From positions 103,253,583 through 103,317,582 of the forward strand of contig JAKGHH010000003.1 of the NCBI GenBank assembly GCA_022828595.1: DNA of 64,000 nt, given 5' to 3'. This DNA comes from Nelumbo lutea. Taxonomy: Eukaryota; Streptophyta; Magnoliopsida; Proteales; Nelumbonaceae. Below the pieces are notes generated by a model that searched no databases, had not been told where the DNA came from, and saw nothing but the letters and a program-made list of their open reading frames with translations. Positions 40,501 through 51,989 of this stretch are shown one piece after another (within the stretch, counting starts at the first letter, position 1; every line of letters begins with the position of its first letter). Both the position numbers and the translations under genes were made by a program.

Positions 40501-41391
40501 TTCGGTCAAGGTATGGCTATCACAGCAGTTCTCCATGAATGATCTTGGAGAAGCTTCATATTTACTGGGTCTTCGACTCTATAGAGATATATCAAAGAGG
40601 ATAATTGGATTATCCCAAGCTGCTTACATTGACAAAATTGTCAAAAGATACAGCATGGAGAACTCCAAGAAAGGAAACATTCCTTTCTGGCATGGGGTCA
40701 CTCTTTCCAAGAAGGTGTCTCCCAAGACTTCTGAGGAGATTGAGGACATGAGAGACGTTCCCTATGCCTCAGCCGTAGGGAGCATCATGTATGCCATGCT
40801 GTGCACTTGCCCGGACATTGCTCAGGCGGTGAGTGTGGTAAGCAGATTCCTGGCCAACCGAGGGCAGGAGCATTGGACTGCTACGAAGAACATACTCAAA
40901 TACCTTCAATGACAAAAGAGTTCTGTCTGGTATTCGATGGTAGTTCACAACAAGTTCTAGGGTATACGGATGCCGATTTTCAGTCAGATCCAGATGATAG
41001 AAAGTCTACATCTGTGTATGTTTTCGCAATAAGGCCGTGTGTTGTTTGCTGGAAAAGCAGCAAACAGGGATCCACTGCAGACTCCACAACCGAGGTTGAG
41101 TACATTGCCGCAAGTGAAGCTGCCAAGGAAGCCGTGTGGATGAAGAAATTCATACATGAATTGGGAGTGATTCCATCCAGCACATCACCAATCCCGTTGT
41201 TGTGTGACAACAATAGAGCGATAGCCCAGGCTAAAGAGCCTCGGGCTCGCTCGAAGTCAAAGCACATCGAGAGAAAGTACCATGTACTGCGGGAGATTGT
41301 TAGTAGAGGGGGCATCCAAATTCAGAAAGTAGCATCAGTGAAAAATGTGGCAGATTCATTGACTAAGCCACTGACACAGGAAGTGTTTTGA
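37576..41391 (+). pseudogene. Copia gag-pol polyprotein with five or more breaks
   Basis: Gag starts MANGQFAKLLDDNKLKGPNY. The zinc knuckle CHFCKQTSHWKRKC is near 38300, and the protease motif VDSGASTHVCNSL ends at 38460. Integrase has CLQGKMTKRPF (38950), TDVCGPLSV (39020), [15 protein letters not shown] (39205) and [15 protein letters not shown]. Reverse transcriptase has WQMDVKTAFLNGDL (40190) and LYVDEILLIGND (40450). RNase H has GYTDADFQSDPDDRKS (40960) and ends VADSLTKPL. Breaks: TAG at 38125 and 38461, TAG near 38839, TGA at 39101, and frame changes at about 39872, 40160 and 40900. The catalytic YVDD is YVDE here. The rest is well preserved. Confidence 0.92.
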
Positions 41392-41442
41392 GAAACACGT
41401 GAATAATATGGGATTGAGGCTTGTACCCAATTGCACCTAAGT

Positions 41443-41454
41443 GCAAGTGGGAGT
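41443..41454 (+). other. Polypurine tract of the Copia element
   Basis: gcaagtgggagt directly before the LTR start TGTTAG at 41455. Confidence 0.65.
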
Positions 41455-43359
41455 TGTTAGATAGTGTATGACCTTAGCTCCAATTCGATTTGATGTACTT
41501 TTGTTATTTAGTGGAAATAAATAAAGTGCATGTTTGATTCATGTTGTTTGGTTTAATTCTGTGTAAGACCCAAAAACTGGACACTAATGAGACTCGTGTT
41601 AGTTTTAAATGTTCACAGCCAATTGGATAAGTCTGGGGAGATTTATCCTGCCAAGGCTGATATTGGTGTGCCACCAAGAGTTGGGATGGCCTGTCTTGGC
41701 CACCAGGGTAAGACGCAAGGCACATGCAGTATGGGATTACTTGAATCCTTGAACTGGACTAAATTTCCAGTATTGCCCTAGACCTTGGAGACAGATGGGT
41801 AAAACTGGAATGTTACACCTGACCCCTAGACTCGATTATGATACATCACTAGATGTCGGATCGGGCTATCTTTGATATGCCAATCAGTGAGATCCTTAGT
41901 GGGGTCAAAACCTGGGCATGTTGGGGCAGTTTGAGAATTCATCTGAGTGGGTGATCATAGTGACAAGATCAGCCACTTTGTCGGACAAGGGTAATGATCT
42001 GGAAATGCACTCTCTCTGATGGAAACCAAACTTCCGACAGTTGATTTTAATCGTTGGAATTTTGTTTTGCAAAATTAATATATATATATATATGTACGGT
42101 TTCAAAATGTTTGCAATCAGTTTTAATTTTTGAGATCCATGTGAGTGGAGAGTGCAGCACCGTTACTTACAGCCGAGGGAGAGGTCCTCTCTTGTCGGGC
42201 AGTGCTTGATCATTATGGGCTGAGAGGTTAAGTGTAAGGCCATTTAGGATAATACCTGATGGGCTAATCTTGCACCTGCCCACAGTCCCTGAGTTTTTAT
42301 AAGATGGCTTGGCCCAAAACCACTTAGTGTAAGTGTTGGGCTCATAGGGTCCATATGATGGGCTCAGGGGGTTTACTGAGTTTTTTTAGTGAATTCGGTT
42401 GGGCCTTGTATTAAAGGTTGGGCCGAACCCATGTGGCTAGTTTGTAGATCAATGCTTGGGTCCCACGCCATACAAAGAAGCCCAACTGGGCAGCAGATTG
42501 GGAATGAAATTAAACACTGAACACTTAATGGGCCAAAAGCCCATTTCGAGGTGGGCTGATATGATCACACTTATGGGGCGAATCTGAGATTAATGTTAGC
42601 AAAAAGGATAGGGCCTTTAACCTTATCCACTCTAGGAGACCAAATTCAAATTAGATTTGAATCTGGTAATCTCCTGATAAGATCAGGAGTAAGCTAACTT
42701 AATCTGCAGATAGGATTAAGATTATCCCCTATCCAAATACTGATTTGGATTCGGATAACTCCTAATTAGGAGTTTTCTTAATCAAGAAGAAAGGAGGAGA
42801 AAAACAGTGGAGAAATATCAGATTTCGAACCACATTTTGATACACAAGGGATACCTCCTGCGAATAGAGATCAGATCTCAATTGTACTCCAGAGAGAAGA
42901 GAAGCAAGTTCAGCCATCTTCGTCCTAGGAGTTCTCCTCCAACCGCCACCATTCCCTCTTGCAAGATTTGATCTTTGCAACAAAAGGAAGTCAAGAAAAT
43001 CAGTTCTTGACATTAGTCTTGCAAGAAAGATTGAAAAGACTCAGTGTTTAGTGTTTACAGAGGGTTCTTGCGAAGGATCCAATGTGTAGGACACACCCTG
43101 CTGGTTTTGTTCCATCCACAGCTGTGTCATCTTCAGTAGGAACGGATTTTGGTGTATTCTTTGGGCGTGAACACCAATTTTGGGAGATACTGCTTCTCTA
43201 GATCAAGTATATTCCTCCCTTTTACCTTTTGGTTAAGATCTGGTTCGATTATGGTTCAAGTAAGATTCTTGAATATGGTATTCTAAATTTAGGGAATATG
43301 ATTCCCAGTTGGAAGAAGGTAAAAAAATTTTTTGAAATTCGCCCACCCATTCCGTAACA
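41455..43359 (+). repeat. 3' LTR of the Copia element (1905 bp)
   Basis: It starts TGTTAG and ends GTAACA, giving the inverted repeat TGTTA/TAACA. No second copy confirms its ends. It holds a short TA microsatellite near 42078. Confidence 0.6.
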
Positions 43360-44520
43360 TTTTTGGCGTCCATTAGATGGATACTACCATTCTTTCAAAC
43401 AGAGGAATCCTCGGATTAAAAGATTAACAATGGTGCTGGTTCCCACCTAAATAAACATGGTTGGCTGAAAGTTGATGTTCTTTGATTTGTCTCTTGTGTT
43501 GTCTAGGTATAAAATACTCAAACGTGATATGGATGTTTTACATGGTAGTAAGCCTTTGAACTTGATTTATGGGGTTATAATTTATGGGGTTGATTTACTT
43601 AACCATTAATCAGGCTTCCCTTTGTTGGCCTATTTGCTTGTTTGTTTTCCTTGCTAACTAGTCTATAAACCTCCTATTTTTTGTGTTGTTTTTTTTTTTC
43701 TCCTGTATCAAAAACACTGACCTAGTACTTGTAGCTTTTTCATTGAAAATCAACCGGAACCATCATGCCCAAGGTACACAACAGAAGGTAAATGTTCACT
43801 TGGATTAGAAGGACCTGAAGTTTCAAGTAAGATTCCTGCCTTCTAGATATTGATTGCTACCCAAAACAATGGGGAGTTAAATGTCCAATTCGAATAAATT
43901 TATGTAAGAAATCATCCATGGGGTGTGACCCAACCATTATGTGATTGTGATAAACAGATGCACAAACTGCAATAGGTAGGACATCATCAGCATAGTTGGG
44001 CTGTGCTAGAGTGATACAGCATATGCTCTCAAACTAAATACTTTCTGGGATTGAATTGGCCCTACCTTTCCAATAGCAGCATAGTTGGGTTTCCTGCAGC
44101 ATTCAGAGCATCTTTTCTTTCACAGATCTTGTGGCTCATTCTGGCCATCTCTTTAATTCCACCAGTCATCTTTGCCACCCCTAAGCCTTTAGTAAAGCAT
44201 TACAAGTCTTCTTTGCCCATAAGGTGACCAATATGCAAAATGTTCCAAACATCCTTCTATAAAGAAGAGATAAGGTAATGTAGAGAACTTGGTAGTTGAA
44301 TGCTGGAATTTAAAAGGCTATTAGAGAGATAGCTAGGCTAGAGGGTTGATCATACAGTGGTGCCCTGGTGTTTGAACCCATTCCAATGAGAATAGGGGCA
44401 AAATCCTTAAGTCCAAAGGTTGCAATCCGAACTATTTGCTTGCACGGTGGCCATACCTACTTTTTATAACCTTCGTCCACAAGCCAATGGGGACTAATGG
44501 TTATAAATTTAGGGACAAGC
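43360..44520. other. Intergenic sequence, no gene seen
   Basis: Low-complexity and unique sequence without motif. tttttggcgtcc just after the LTR looks like a primer site but has no element behind it. Confidence 0.45.
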
Positions 44521-44736
44521 GGATTCAATGCTCACAAAATTGTGCTCACACTATTCTCACAGTCATTTTCAGTCTTACATTTGGAGATTCGGTGCTCACA
44601 TTGTTCTCACAACCATTTTCAGCCACCCATTGGGAACATCTCTATATTTATCTTTTTATTTAGGGAAATGTTCTCAATGCATGACTGGAAAGAGCTGTGA
44701 GAACACTGCAAGCATAATTTTGTGAGCACCAAATCC
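44521..44736. mobile_element. Hairpin MITE, copy 1
   Basis: The ends read GGATTYRRTGCTCACAAAATT inward on both sides. The core holds cattgggaacatctc. Direct repeats taaatttagg flank it at a short distance. Confidence 0.7.
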
Positions 44737-45338
44737 AATTTTAAATTTAGGACCTTATCAGACAGTAGAGCTAGCTGGAATGAAAATGAGTCCAACCAAG
44801 CTAACAGATTACAGCTATTAGATTTAGGCCATGTTTGTTATTCATTAAGTTAGGGTAAGGTAAGTACATTTACCCATGTTTTTTTCTTTCTTGTATAAAT
44901 AAGACAATGACCATTTTAGCCATAAAATTTCATTATTAAAAGGGACATTTTTATCTCATAAGAGTGTTGTAAACTTCCCCTAGATGGGGAAGTTATTTAA
45001 CCACCTAGTGATACCCAGTAAAATAAATAAATCTGAAAAAAATAAAAAGCATGAGATTCTTGTTCAATCCCATTGACCAACTTTCCCCTTCTTAAAATAC
45101 GGTAAAAGAATGTGTAATTCTGATGTAAGAAAGTCGAGAATCAAGAATGTCATCTCATTGAACACAGGATTCATTTTTAGTAGAACTATAAAATTGAGAT
45201 TTTTAGACACAATCACAACATTTATGCTATACATTAATTCTTATGCATGCAGTTGTGTATAAAAATCAGGAAACAGAGTAGCGCCTTCGCTTCTGAAACA
45301 GAAACCGTGCTTCTGAATTAGCCTTGGAACCAATGGGC
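44737..45338. other. Sequence downstream of the NPH3 fragment
   Basis: AT-rich; presumably includes the old 3' UTR of the NPH3-family gene. Nothing else seen. Confidence 0.5.
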
Positions 45339-46553
45339 TTAACGTCTTTTATCCGGAAAAGGGAGTTGAGCTTGCTTAAGATTTTTGGTGAATGATCTAA
45401 GTATCTTATTTGCTGGGTTTGATCGAACGAGCTCCTGTTTCATGGAGACATGATCTTTCTCCAGGTCGGTCAGCCTCATTCTCATTCGAGCTACTTCGAG
45501 CCTCAGCTCCCTGTTCTCTCTTCTCACAGAGGCGTAGTTATCTCTTGGGGAGATCGTCCCGCTGCCGGCGCCACTGCTTGAGCGTTGGGGGAATTGGCCG
45601 TTAATTGAACCGAAGAAGAAATGAGTGTGGCCTCCATTCATTGCATTTCGAAGCCTGATCTGCTCGAAGTACAGCACCTGGACGGCCATTTGCACCAGCA
45701 GTCTTTCATTCTGAGCTGCATGGCTGCAGGCTTCCTGAGATAGCTTTTGACAATCGATGGTTTTACACAGTCGGTAGCGTTCAGATTCCTTGATGTTGGG
45801 AATGAACCTGTGAGAAGCACAAATGCTGTCTGAAACTCGAAAACGTCACAGACAAAGTCTTAAACCATGAGGATCAAAACTGGATCTTAGTGCCTTACCT
45901 TGAGGAAGATATCAACAGATCTGTATAACCCATCATTCACGATCCGGGCATGATCTGGGAGTAGCTCTGCTAGAACGATGAACTTCGATGGCATCAAGTT
46001 TGGATCCAGTGCGATTTCTGCTAGATAGTTGTCCAATAGCTTTGACACCTTAAGGATTGAGCTCTGTTTATGAGATCCAGGACTGTCGAAGTCATAAACC
46101 ATCTCACTTTCATCCCTCAAGTTGTTCTCCTCGTCGTCCTCATCCAAGTTCAGGAAGATGGAGAAGATTCTCAGTATCGTATCTGTATCATACAGTGGAT
46201 GGTAGTTGTTGCCGTGTGAGTTTGCAGGTATAAGGATGTCTTCAAGGATAGCTTGATCCAGCTGCAGACCAATCCGCCTCTCTAAATCAGCTCTGCTAGC
46301 TGCAGAAGCCGACCCCATTATTGCAGTTTTCAACAGACTGGAAAGGAAGGCTATCGGTACTGAACTCTTTCTTGACTGAGTTGGTAGCAAACTTACGATT
46401 GCTTCTACAATCACTCTTTGTTTCTTCTGCAACTCTGCATCCAACGAGCTTCCTTTAATCGATTGAGGGTCTTTGACTACGACACTCTGAAGAGAGTTAT
46501 GTGTGTAGTTTATCAGGATCCTGCTGATTATGTCCTGCTTAAGGCCCTTCGAC
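45339..46553 (-). pseudogene. NPH3/RPT2-family gene, 3' fragment with frameshift
   Basis: The exon 46553-45899 starts KSKGLKQDIISRILINY and contains SVPIAFLSSLLKTAI, RADLERRIGLQLDQA and PSKFIVLAELLPDHARIVND, the NPH3 domain. An 86-91 bp intron (45808-45898) has GT at 45898 and AG at 45808. The last exon (45807-45339) has ESERYRLCKTIDCQKLSQEA, QMAVQVLYFEQIRLRNAMNG and a coiled coil (RRENRELRLEVARMRMRL). One extra base just after the acceptor, in gttcattccc, shifts the frame relative to exon 1. The BTB domain and first part are missing; at 46553-46557 the sequence switches to a hAT transposase gene. NPH3 proteins link BTB to cullin-3 E3 ligases in phototropic and auxin signalling. This copy is probably dead. 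Confidence 0.85.
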
Positions 46554-47547
46554 TTAAGTATCTAAACCATCTTTCCTAATCCTAGGGTCTAATATTGTAG
46601 CTAAACAATAAAGGGGAGAAATGTTCTCCCAATATTTTTTTAAATTTATTTTTCATAATTTCAACAATACATTGAAATTGTGGATTATTTCTATATTTAG
46701 AAAAACAATCACTAATTACCATTATGGTAAATTACAACTAGTTGGATAATAAATTCCAGATAATTCATTTGTTGCATCATAAAAATGTTTTAAAAAATCT
46801 CTTATACAGACTGCAATTTCCTAATCTTCCTCAAATATCATATCATTAGACATTTTTGAATTATAAAAATCAGAAAGAATTTGTTTATGAGATATACAAC
46901 TTTCTAGCATAGTATAGGTAGAATTCCACATATTCTTTGCATCTAATATAAAATGTTTATATTTTAAACCATAATTTTGGCATAAATATTTAAATTCTTA
47001 TTTTCTTGCCCCTTAACTTTATATATATATATATATATATAATACAATTTCTAATTTTTGAAATATGAGTAAAAATAATATTCAAGGCATCTTGAATACA
47101 TAAATTTAAGATATGACATGCACACATAATGTGAAATAATTTACCATTTAAGCATGATTTTAATTGAGATTTTAAAATATTTATTGTAGAATCATTATTG
47201 CTAGCATTATCAAAATTAATAGAAAACAATTTGTTTTCTATTCCATAAACATGCAAAGTATTTAAAATACTTGCAGTAATAGTTGGGTCACTATGTGTCC
47301 GTTCAAGCCTAGTAAAAGTTAAAATTCTTTAGTTCAAGTCAATTTTCACCATTGAAATGGCCAGTAACACAAATATAACTAATATTAAATTTGAATGTCC
47401 AAACATTTGAAATAATTGCAACTTTATAATTAAGATTTTCTAACAAAGAAATTAAATTTTGTTTATATGAATAAAAAATTTTTAAGGCATCAATTCTTAT
47501 AGTATTCCTAGAAACTTTTTATATTGTGGGTTTATAGAACTACGCAA

Positions 47548-48021
47548 TCATTTTTCTAGCTTTGGATCTTTAGCTAATATAAATGGTTGTTTTGCATGTA
47601 CAATATACTTAGCAAGTTCTTGTCTCATTTTTTCTTGTGAATATCCAAAAGTACCAAAACTAGTTCCCCTCTCAATCTGTGTTTGGGTTGTTTCTCTCCC
47701 TTCTTCTTCCTCTCGCTCATGTGTGAGTAGATGTCTGCTCAAATGACCCTTACCACCCTTGCTACAATAATTAAAGCCCTTCCTACATTTTTGGCAAACA
47801 GCCATTTTCCCCTTCCCATCAATATCCTCTATTTTGAAAACTTTCCAAACCAGGCTACTCAGCTTAGAAGCCCTCCTTTTTCCCCTAGTATCACTACTAC
47901 CGGGAGTGAAAGTTCCACTTCCATCGACATCAATCGCACTAGTGCTAACACTATCATGATACGATTGAATGTCATCCATGGTGAACATGTTGGGGAAACG
48001 GTTTTCAGAAGAGCCAACCAT
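47548..48021 (-). CDS. hAT transposase N-terminal part with BED zinc finger
   Basis: The 157-residue frame contains SSLVWKVFKIEDIDGKGKMA followed by the finger CQKCRKGFNYCSKGGKGHLS and RHLLTH, the BED pattern of Cys-x2-Cys and His-x4-His. Such fingers bind the transposon ends. Beyond 47548 the frame is broken, with further transposase sequence such as CACHILNL at 47130. The start ATG at 48021 is the likely one because the upstream region is AT-rich. Confidence 0.8.
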   Translation of the reverse strand: MVGSSENRFPNMFTMDDIQSYHDSVSTSAIDVDGSGTFTPGSSDTRGKRRASKLSSLVWKVFKIEDIDGKGKMAVCQKCRKGFNYCSKGGKGHLSRHLLTHEREEEEGRETTQTQIERGTSFGTFGYSQEKMRQELAKYIVHAKQPFILAKDPKLEK

Positions 48022-48244
48022 TTTTTTAATTCTAAAAAGATAAAAACTAGTCTAATTCGACTTACATGGATTGCCAGTTCAAAACCCCAACTTGATTTCA
48101 ACAATTGAAGCCTTTCAACGTCCAAGCCTCCTTGTTGAAAGTCGAAACTTCGATAAAGTTGGGACTTGAGAATTGGAGATTGTTGAATAAGACAATCAGC
48201 TAATCAAAATTTCTCAAATTGCAGATAATTTAGAATATATGAGT

Positions 48245-48248
<4 letters not shown>

Positions 48249-48284
<36 letters not shown>
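48249..48284 (+). repeat. GA microsatellite
   Basis: About 18 GA units in the 5' region of the hAT element. Confidence 0.95.
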
Positions 48285-48288
<4 letters not shown>

Positions 48289-48884
48289 ATTAAGAGAATT
48301 GTTGAATTTGTGTGATGAGAACGGTGGAGGATAAAGCTATTTATAGGAATTGAATATAATTCAATTGCCCAAAATACCCAAAAAAACTATCTGTTATTTA
48401 GTTGTTGGGAGGTGTATTTTGGTCATTGTAAATTTATGTATAATTTTATCCAAAATGCCCCCCTAAACTAGTTGTCACATAGTTGTTGGGGGGCATTTAT
48501 GTCACTTTTTCCCCCCATACGCAAAATACAGAAATACCCCCCTAATATGGTTGTTAATAGTTGTTGAGGGGTATTTCTATAACACCCCCCCCAAAAAAAA
48601 AGTTGAAACTAGCCATTGGGCTCCTTTGGGAGGGGGGCCCAACCGCCCAATGACTATTTTCCCGGGTAGGCTGAGTGCGGCCCACTATGGGCCTGGCAGG
48701 CCGTGCTTCATGTCGTGCCACAGGTTGGGTCATGCCGGCATGCGGGCCATGGGCGGCATGGCACGTGCTGTCGTGCCGGCCCATAGGCCTCGAACCCCTG
48801 ACCCAGCATAGCACAGATCTTCGTGCCACTTTTTTTATCCAAAGATCGGCCCACTTATTTTTCTTGTGTGTTGTTTATTCATAG

Positions 48885-49009
48885 GAGAAGTTCTAAATAA
48901 ATAGCGAGATGTGCTGTGAGGTCTGAGATAGAGAGCAATCCCGACTCAATTTTACAACCCAAGACTGAGTGCAAGCCAAATCCTTTGATGTATTAATATG
49001 ACCCCACCT

Positions 49010-49072
<63 letters not shown>

Positions 49073-49108
49073 AATAAACAGTGGGATGTGCTGTGAGGTC
49101 TGAGATAA
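48885..49108. repeat. Duplicated motif around a TA microsatellite
   Basis: gatgtgctgtgaggtctgag occurs at about 48908 and 49084. Between them a TA run of about 29 units lies at 49013-49070. The motif also resembles 51517-51535. Confidence 0.8.
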
Positions 49109-49759
49109 ACCACTTACGCCCCAAGGGAGCGTATAAACCACTTATGTCCTTATTTATCTTATATTATATAAATAAGATAATATATTATTTAATCAATTTT
49201 TTTACTACAATCCAAATCCCACCAACTAAGGGGTAGCCCAGTTGGTGTGATGGATGAATTGTCTCAGCGTGTCAAGCAGTGATTAATACCCAAAAAAATA
49301 AAAATAAAATAAATTGGATATCCCATAAAATATTCAGATTTGAATTCAAATCATAATTTTGGAAATCCAATGGATCCTTATCAAATTTGGATCGGTCAGA
49401 TTTCTTATTGAATCAAATCAGGTATACCCTTTATTGAATCTTATCTGTTCTGCTTGCAGCCCAAAAATAGTGGAAAATTTATTCATAAATCTAAACAAAT
49501 GTCCCTTTTTTATTTAAAATACCATGGCCTTCACAATAAGGCCTAGGTCATAGGCTCCCTTGGGGCTTAAGTGGTTTAGTGTCTTCTCACTTGTCAATTT
49601 TAGAAATTAAGAATTAAAAGCACCAATAAAATCAATCAAGAGCATATGTTTTATGCATTTTTATTTAAAAAAAAAAAAACTTCTTTGTTTTTAAACTACA
49701 TTAGCTTGGCCAACCCAATGAACTTTATTGCTTTTAATTGAATTTAAAAAAAAAAAGTG
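49109..49759. other. Intergenic sequence, no gene seen
   Basis: AT-rich. A gtagcccagttggtg stretch near 49233 resembles a tRNA A box, but no B box follows. Confidence 0.4.
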
Positions 49760-50984
49760 GCTCATCTTAGAGGTGTCAATTGAAGTGGATTTAGTCCAAT
49801 TCAATCCAGTCCAATGTGAGTCCACTTACAACTGGGCTGAATCCAATCCAGTCCAAATCCAATCCAATCCATTAAAATGTAAATGGACTGGATTGGATCC
49901 AATCTAAACCAGATGAAATATAAAAAATTATATAAAAGACAGAATAAATAAAAATTACAAAAATATATTAAAATGAAGAAAATCTGAAAATTACAAAAAA
50001 AATTATACCCTTTTAGCATTGAAAAAGCACTTTTGCAAATAGAAGTACTTCCATAAAGCATTTTTATTAAAGTAATTTGTAAAAGTGCTTTTATAAAAGT
50101 ACTAGAAATACTTTTATAAAAGTACTTCCCTAAAAGTGCTTTCTTAAAAGTGTTTTTATAAAAGTACTTCCATAAAAGTTCCTTAATAAAAGTGCTTTTA
50201 TAAAAATAATTCCACAAAAGTGTTTTCGTAAAAGTACATTTATAAAAGTACTTTCATAAAAGTGCTTTCAGAAAAATACTTTTATAAAAGTAATTTTTAA
50301 AAGTGCTTTCAGAAAAATACTTTTATAAAAGTAATTTTTAAAAGTGCTTTCATAAAAGTACTTTTATAAAAGTAATTTTTAAAAGTGCTTTTATAAAAGA
50401 ACTGTATAATTTCTTTTGTAAAAGTGATTTCATAAAAGTGCGTGTAAAAGTACTTTTATAAAAGTACTTTCATAAAAGTGCTTTCATAAAAGTACTTTTT
50501 AAAAGTGCTTTTATAAAATAACTTTCGTATAAGTTCTTTCGTAAAAGTGATTTCATAAAAGTGCTTTTGTGTAAAAGTACTTTTATAAAAGTACTTTTAT
50601 TAAAGTATTTTCATAAAAGTATTTTTCATAAAATTACTTTTGTACAAGTGCTTTTGGAAAAGTGCTTTTGGAAAAGTGTTTTCATAAAAGTGATTTTCAT
50701 AAAATTTCTTTTATAAAAGTGCTTTTGTAAAAGTATTTTCATAAAAGTACTTTCGTAAAAGTACTTCCATAAAAGTAATTTTATGATGGATTCAATTTTG
50801 ATTCGTTTCAAATTGGACAAGGGCTTGGCCTCATGATCAAATTATTGAAATTTTGGTTTAGGTCTAATTCAGACCAATAAGAATATGGACCAATTTATAA
50901 TGGACTATCCAAATCCAATTTGATAAGGTTTGGACCGGATTGAATCCAAAGCAAAACTAGTTGATTGACACCCCTAGTTCATCT
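49760..50984. mobile_element. hAT-like MITE, GGGTGTCAAT family, copy 2, with internal array
   Basis: The element is 49768-50976. It starts TAGAGGTGTCAATTG and ends ATTGACACCCCTA. Flanks gctcatct (49760-49767) and gttcatct (50977-50984) match 7 of 8. The inside is a long array of aaaagtacttttat-type units. Confidence 0.85.
50005..50790. repeat. AAAAGTACTTTT array
   Basis: About 40 units of roughly 18-20 bp, each built from ATAAAAGTACTTTT or ATAAAAGTGCTTTT variants. The unit itself is a palindrome. Confidence 0.9.
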
Positions 50985-51596
50985 TAGAACTAAGAAATTT
51001 CTCCAGTGATGCACAAATGGGACAGTAAACAATTGATTGATTGTTCTAATTTTTTCTTATCTTTTTCCCTGCAACCAACTCATGGTTTAACCAAATGATC
51101 AAAATTGCCCAGTATCGGGTGTACCATATAATGGTTTAACCTAATGGTTTACATCTAGTTTGATGGATTTTAGGCTTCGTTTGTTTGCAATACAAATGCC
51201 ATCGAACTGAGGTATTTATGTATTATGGTTCGTGTTTGCAATACAAATGCCATTGTACTTTGGAAAGAGAGCATTACAGTGCCTATTTTTTGGATACAAT
51301 TTTGTATTCTTTTGATAATCAACTTTTTAACCAAAGTTAAGGCATTGGAGCATAAGGTAGTTGGAGCATTTAATGATGAGGCCCACACTTAACATCGATT
51401 TCAAACAAACAATATGAGTACAAAAATAGTTTAAAATCTGAATTGTGTTTGCATTCATGAACCGAAAAGAGGATAAATATGCAATGTACAACATGTTTCA
51501 TCCGCACATCAGTGAAATGTATTGTGAGGTTTGAGATACAAGACAAATCCCAATATCACTTTTATATTTAAACAATAAAATCAAAGCCTTTGATTA

Positions 51597-51668
51597 AGGT
51601 CCCACCGAGATTTGAACTCGGGTTACTGGATTCAGAGTCCAATGTCCTAACCACTAGACCATGGGACC
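51597..51668 (-). tRNA. tRNA-Gln (anticodon CUG), copy 1
   Basis: The minus strand reads GGTCCCATGGTCTAGTGG at the start and ATCTCGGTGGGACC before the last base. The acceptor stem pairs perfectly, the D and T arms are normal and the anticodon loop is actCTGaa. A T-run for polymerase III follows in about 15 bases. It is 72 nt with the discriminator base. Confidence 0.92.
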
Positions 51669-51767
51669 ATTACGCTCATACGCTTGCAATTTGCCAATAA
51701 GGATTTTTTAGCGACTCAAAGAACGAAAATCTAAAAACAATTCAAACAATAAAAATTGCATTCACAG

Positions 51768-51840
51768 TGGTAAAAGAAGGGTTTGAACCTTCGACTTGTA
51801 ATTAATAATCACACGCTCTAACCAACTGAATTATTCCAAC
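51768..51840 (-). tRNA. tRNA-Asn-like gene with anticodon AUU, probably degenerate
   Basis: It matches plant tRNA-Asn in GTTGGAATAATTCAGTTGG and in the T arm GAAGGTTCAAACCCTTC. The anticodon loop is TTATTAA, so the anticodon is ATT and not GTT. The variable loop is one base short and acceptor pairs are weak. It may be a pseudogene. Confidence 0.7.
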
Positions 51841-51989
51841 AATCACATGTTAGTTTTGTTTTAATTTTATTATATATGATCTGATTCAAAATTGAGCCAC
51901 TAACCTCCACCATGACAATAAGCCATATCGGAGCAGAGTCCATACTCTCCACCCCCGACCTTGATTTTGATTTTGATTTTGAAATAAGG

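Larger units (their letters stand above)
37576..43359 (+). mobile_element. Ty1/Copia element with only its 3' LTR visible
   Basis: The internal region with all pol domains (37576-41391) is followed by a polypurine stretch and a long LTR (41455-43359). The 5' LTR is not next to gag; it may lie left of the gap or be deleted. Confidence 0.8.
46557..48850 (-). mobile_element. hAT transposon, 3'-truncated
   Basis: It has a BED zinc finger at its N-terminal side (47548-48021), a hAT core with MCACHILNLCIQDALN (about 47130) and, close to the break, the family's ILDPR region, with the frame open up to 46557. The C-terminal dimerisation domain and the 3' terminal inverted repeat are missing. The sequence at 48600-48840, rich in gggcc, ggcacg and cgtgcc words, looks like a hAT subterminal region. 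The outer end is not defined. Confidence 0.75.

Noticed and set aside
40980..41315. 111-residue minus-strand frame
   Set aside because: It is the shadow of the Copia RNase H frame on the other strand.
42066..42096. Small TA microsatellite as an origin or promoter
   Set aside because: Simple repeat inside the Copia LTR; no further support.
48551..48884. Overlapping frames rich in Ala, Gly, Arg and His
   Set aside because: They come from the GC-rich subterminal part of the hAT element on both strands.
49229..49300. Possible tRNA-derived SINE head (gtagcccagttggtg)
   Set aside because: No B box and no tail; one A-box-like word is not enough.
49801..50820. Lys/Tyr-rich minus-strand frames
   Set aside because: They are products of the aaaagtactttt array, not genes.
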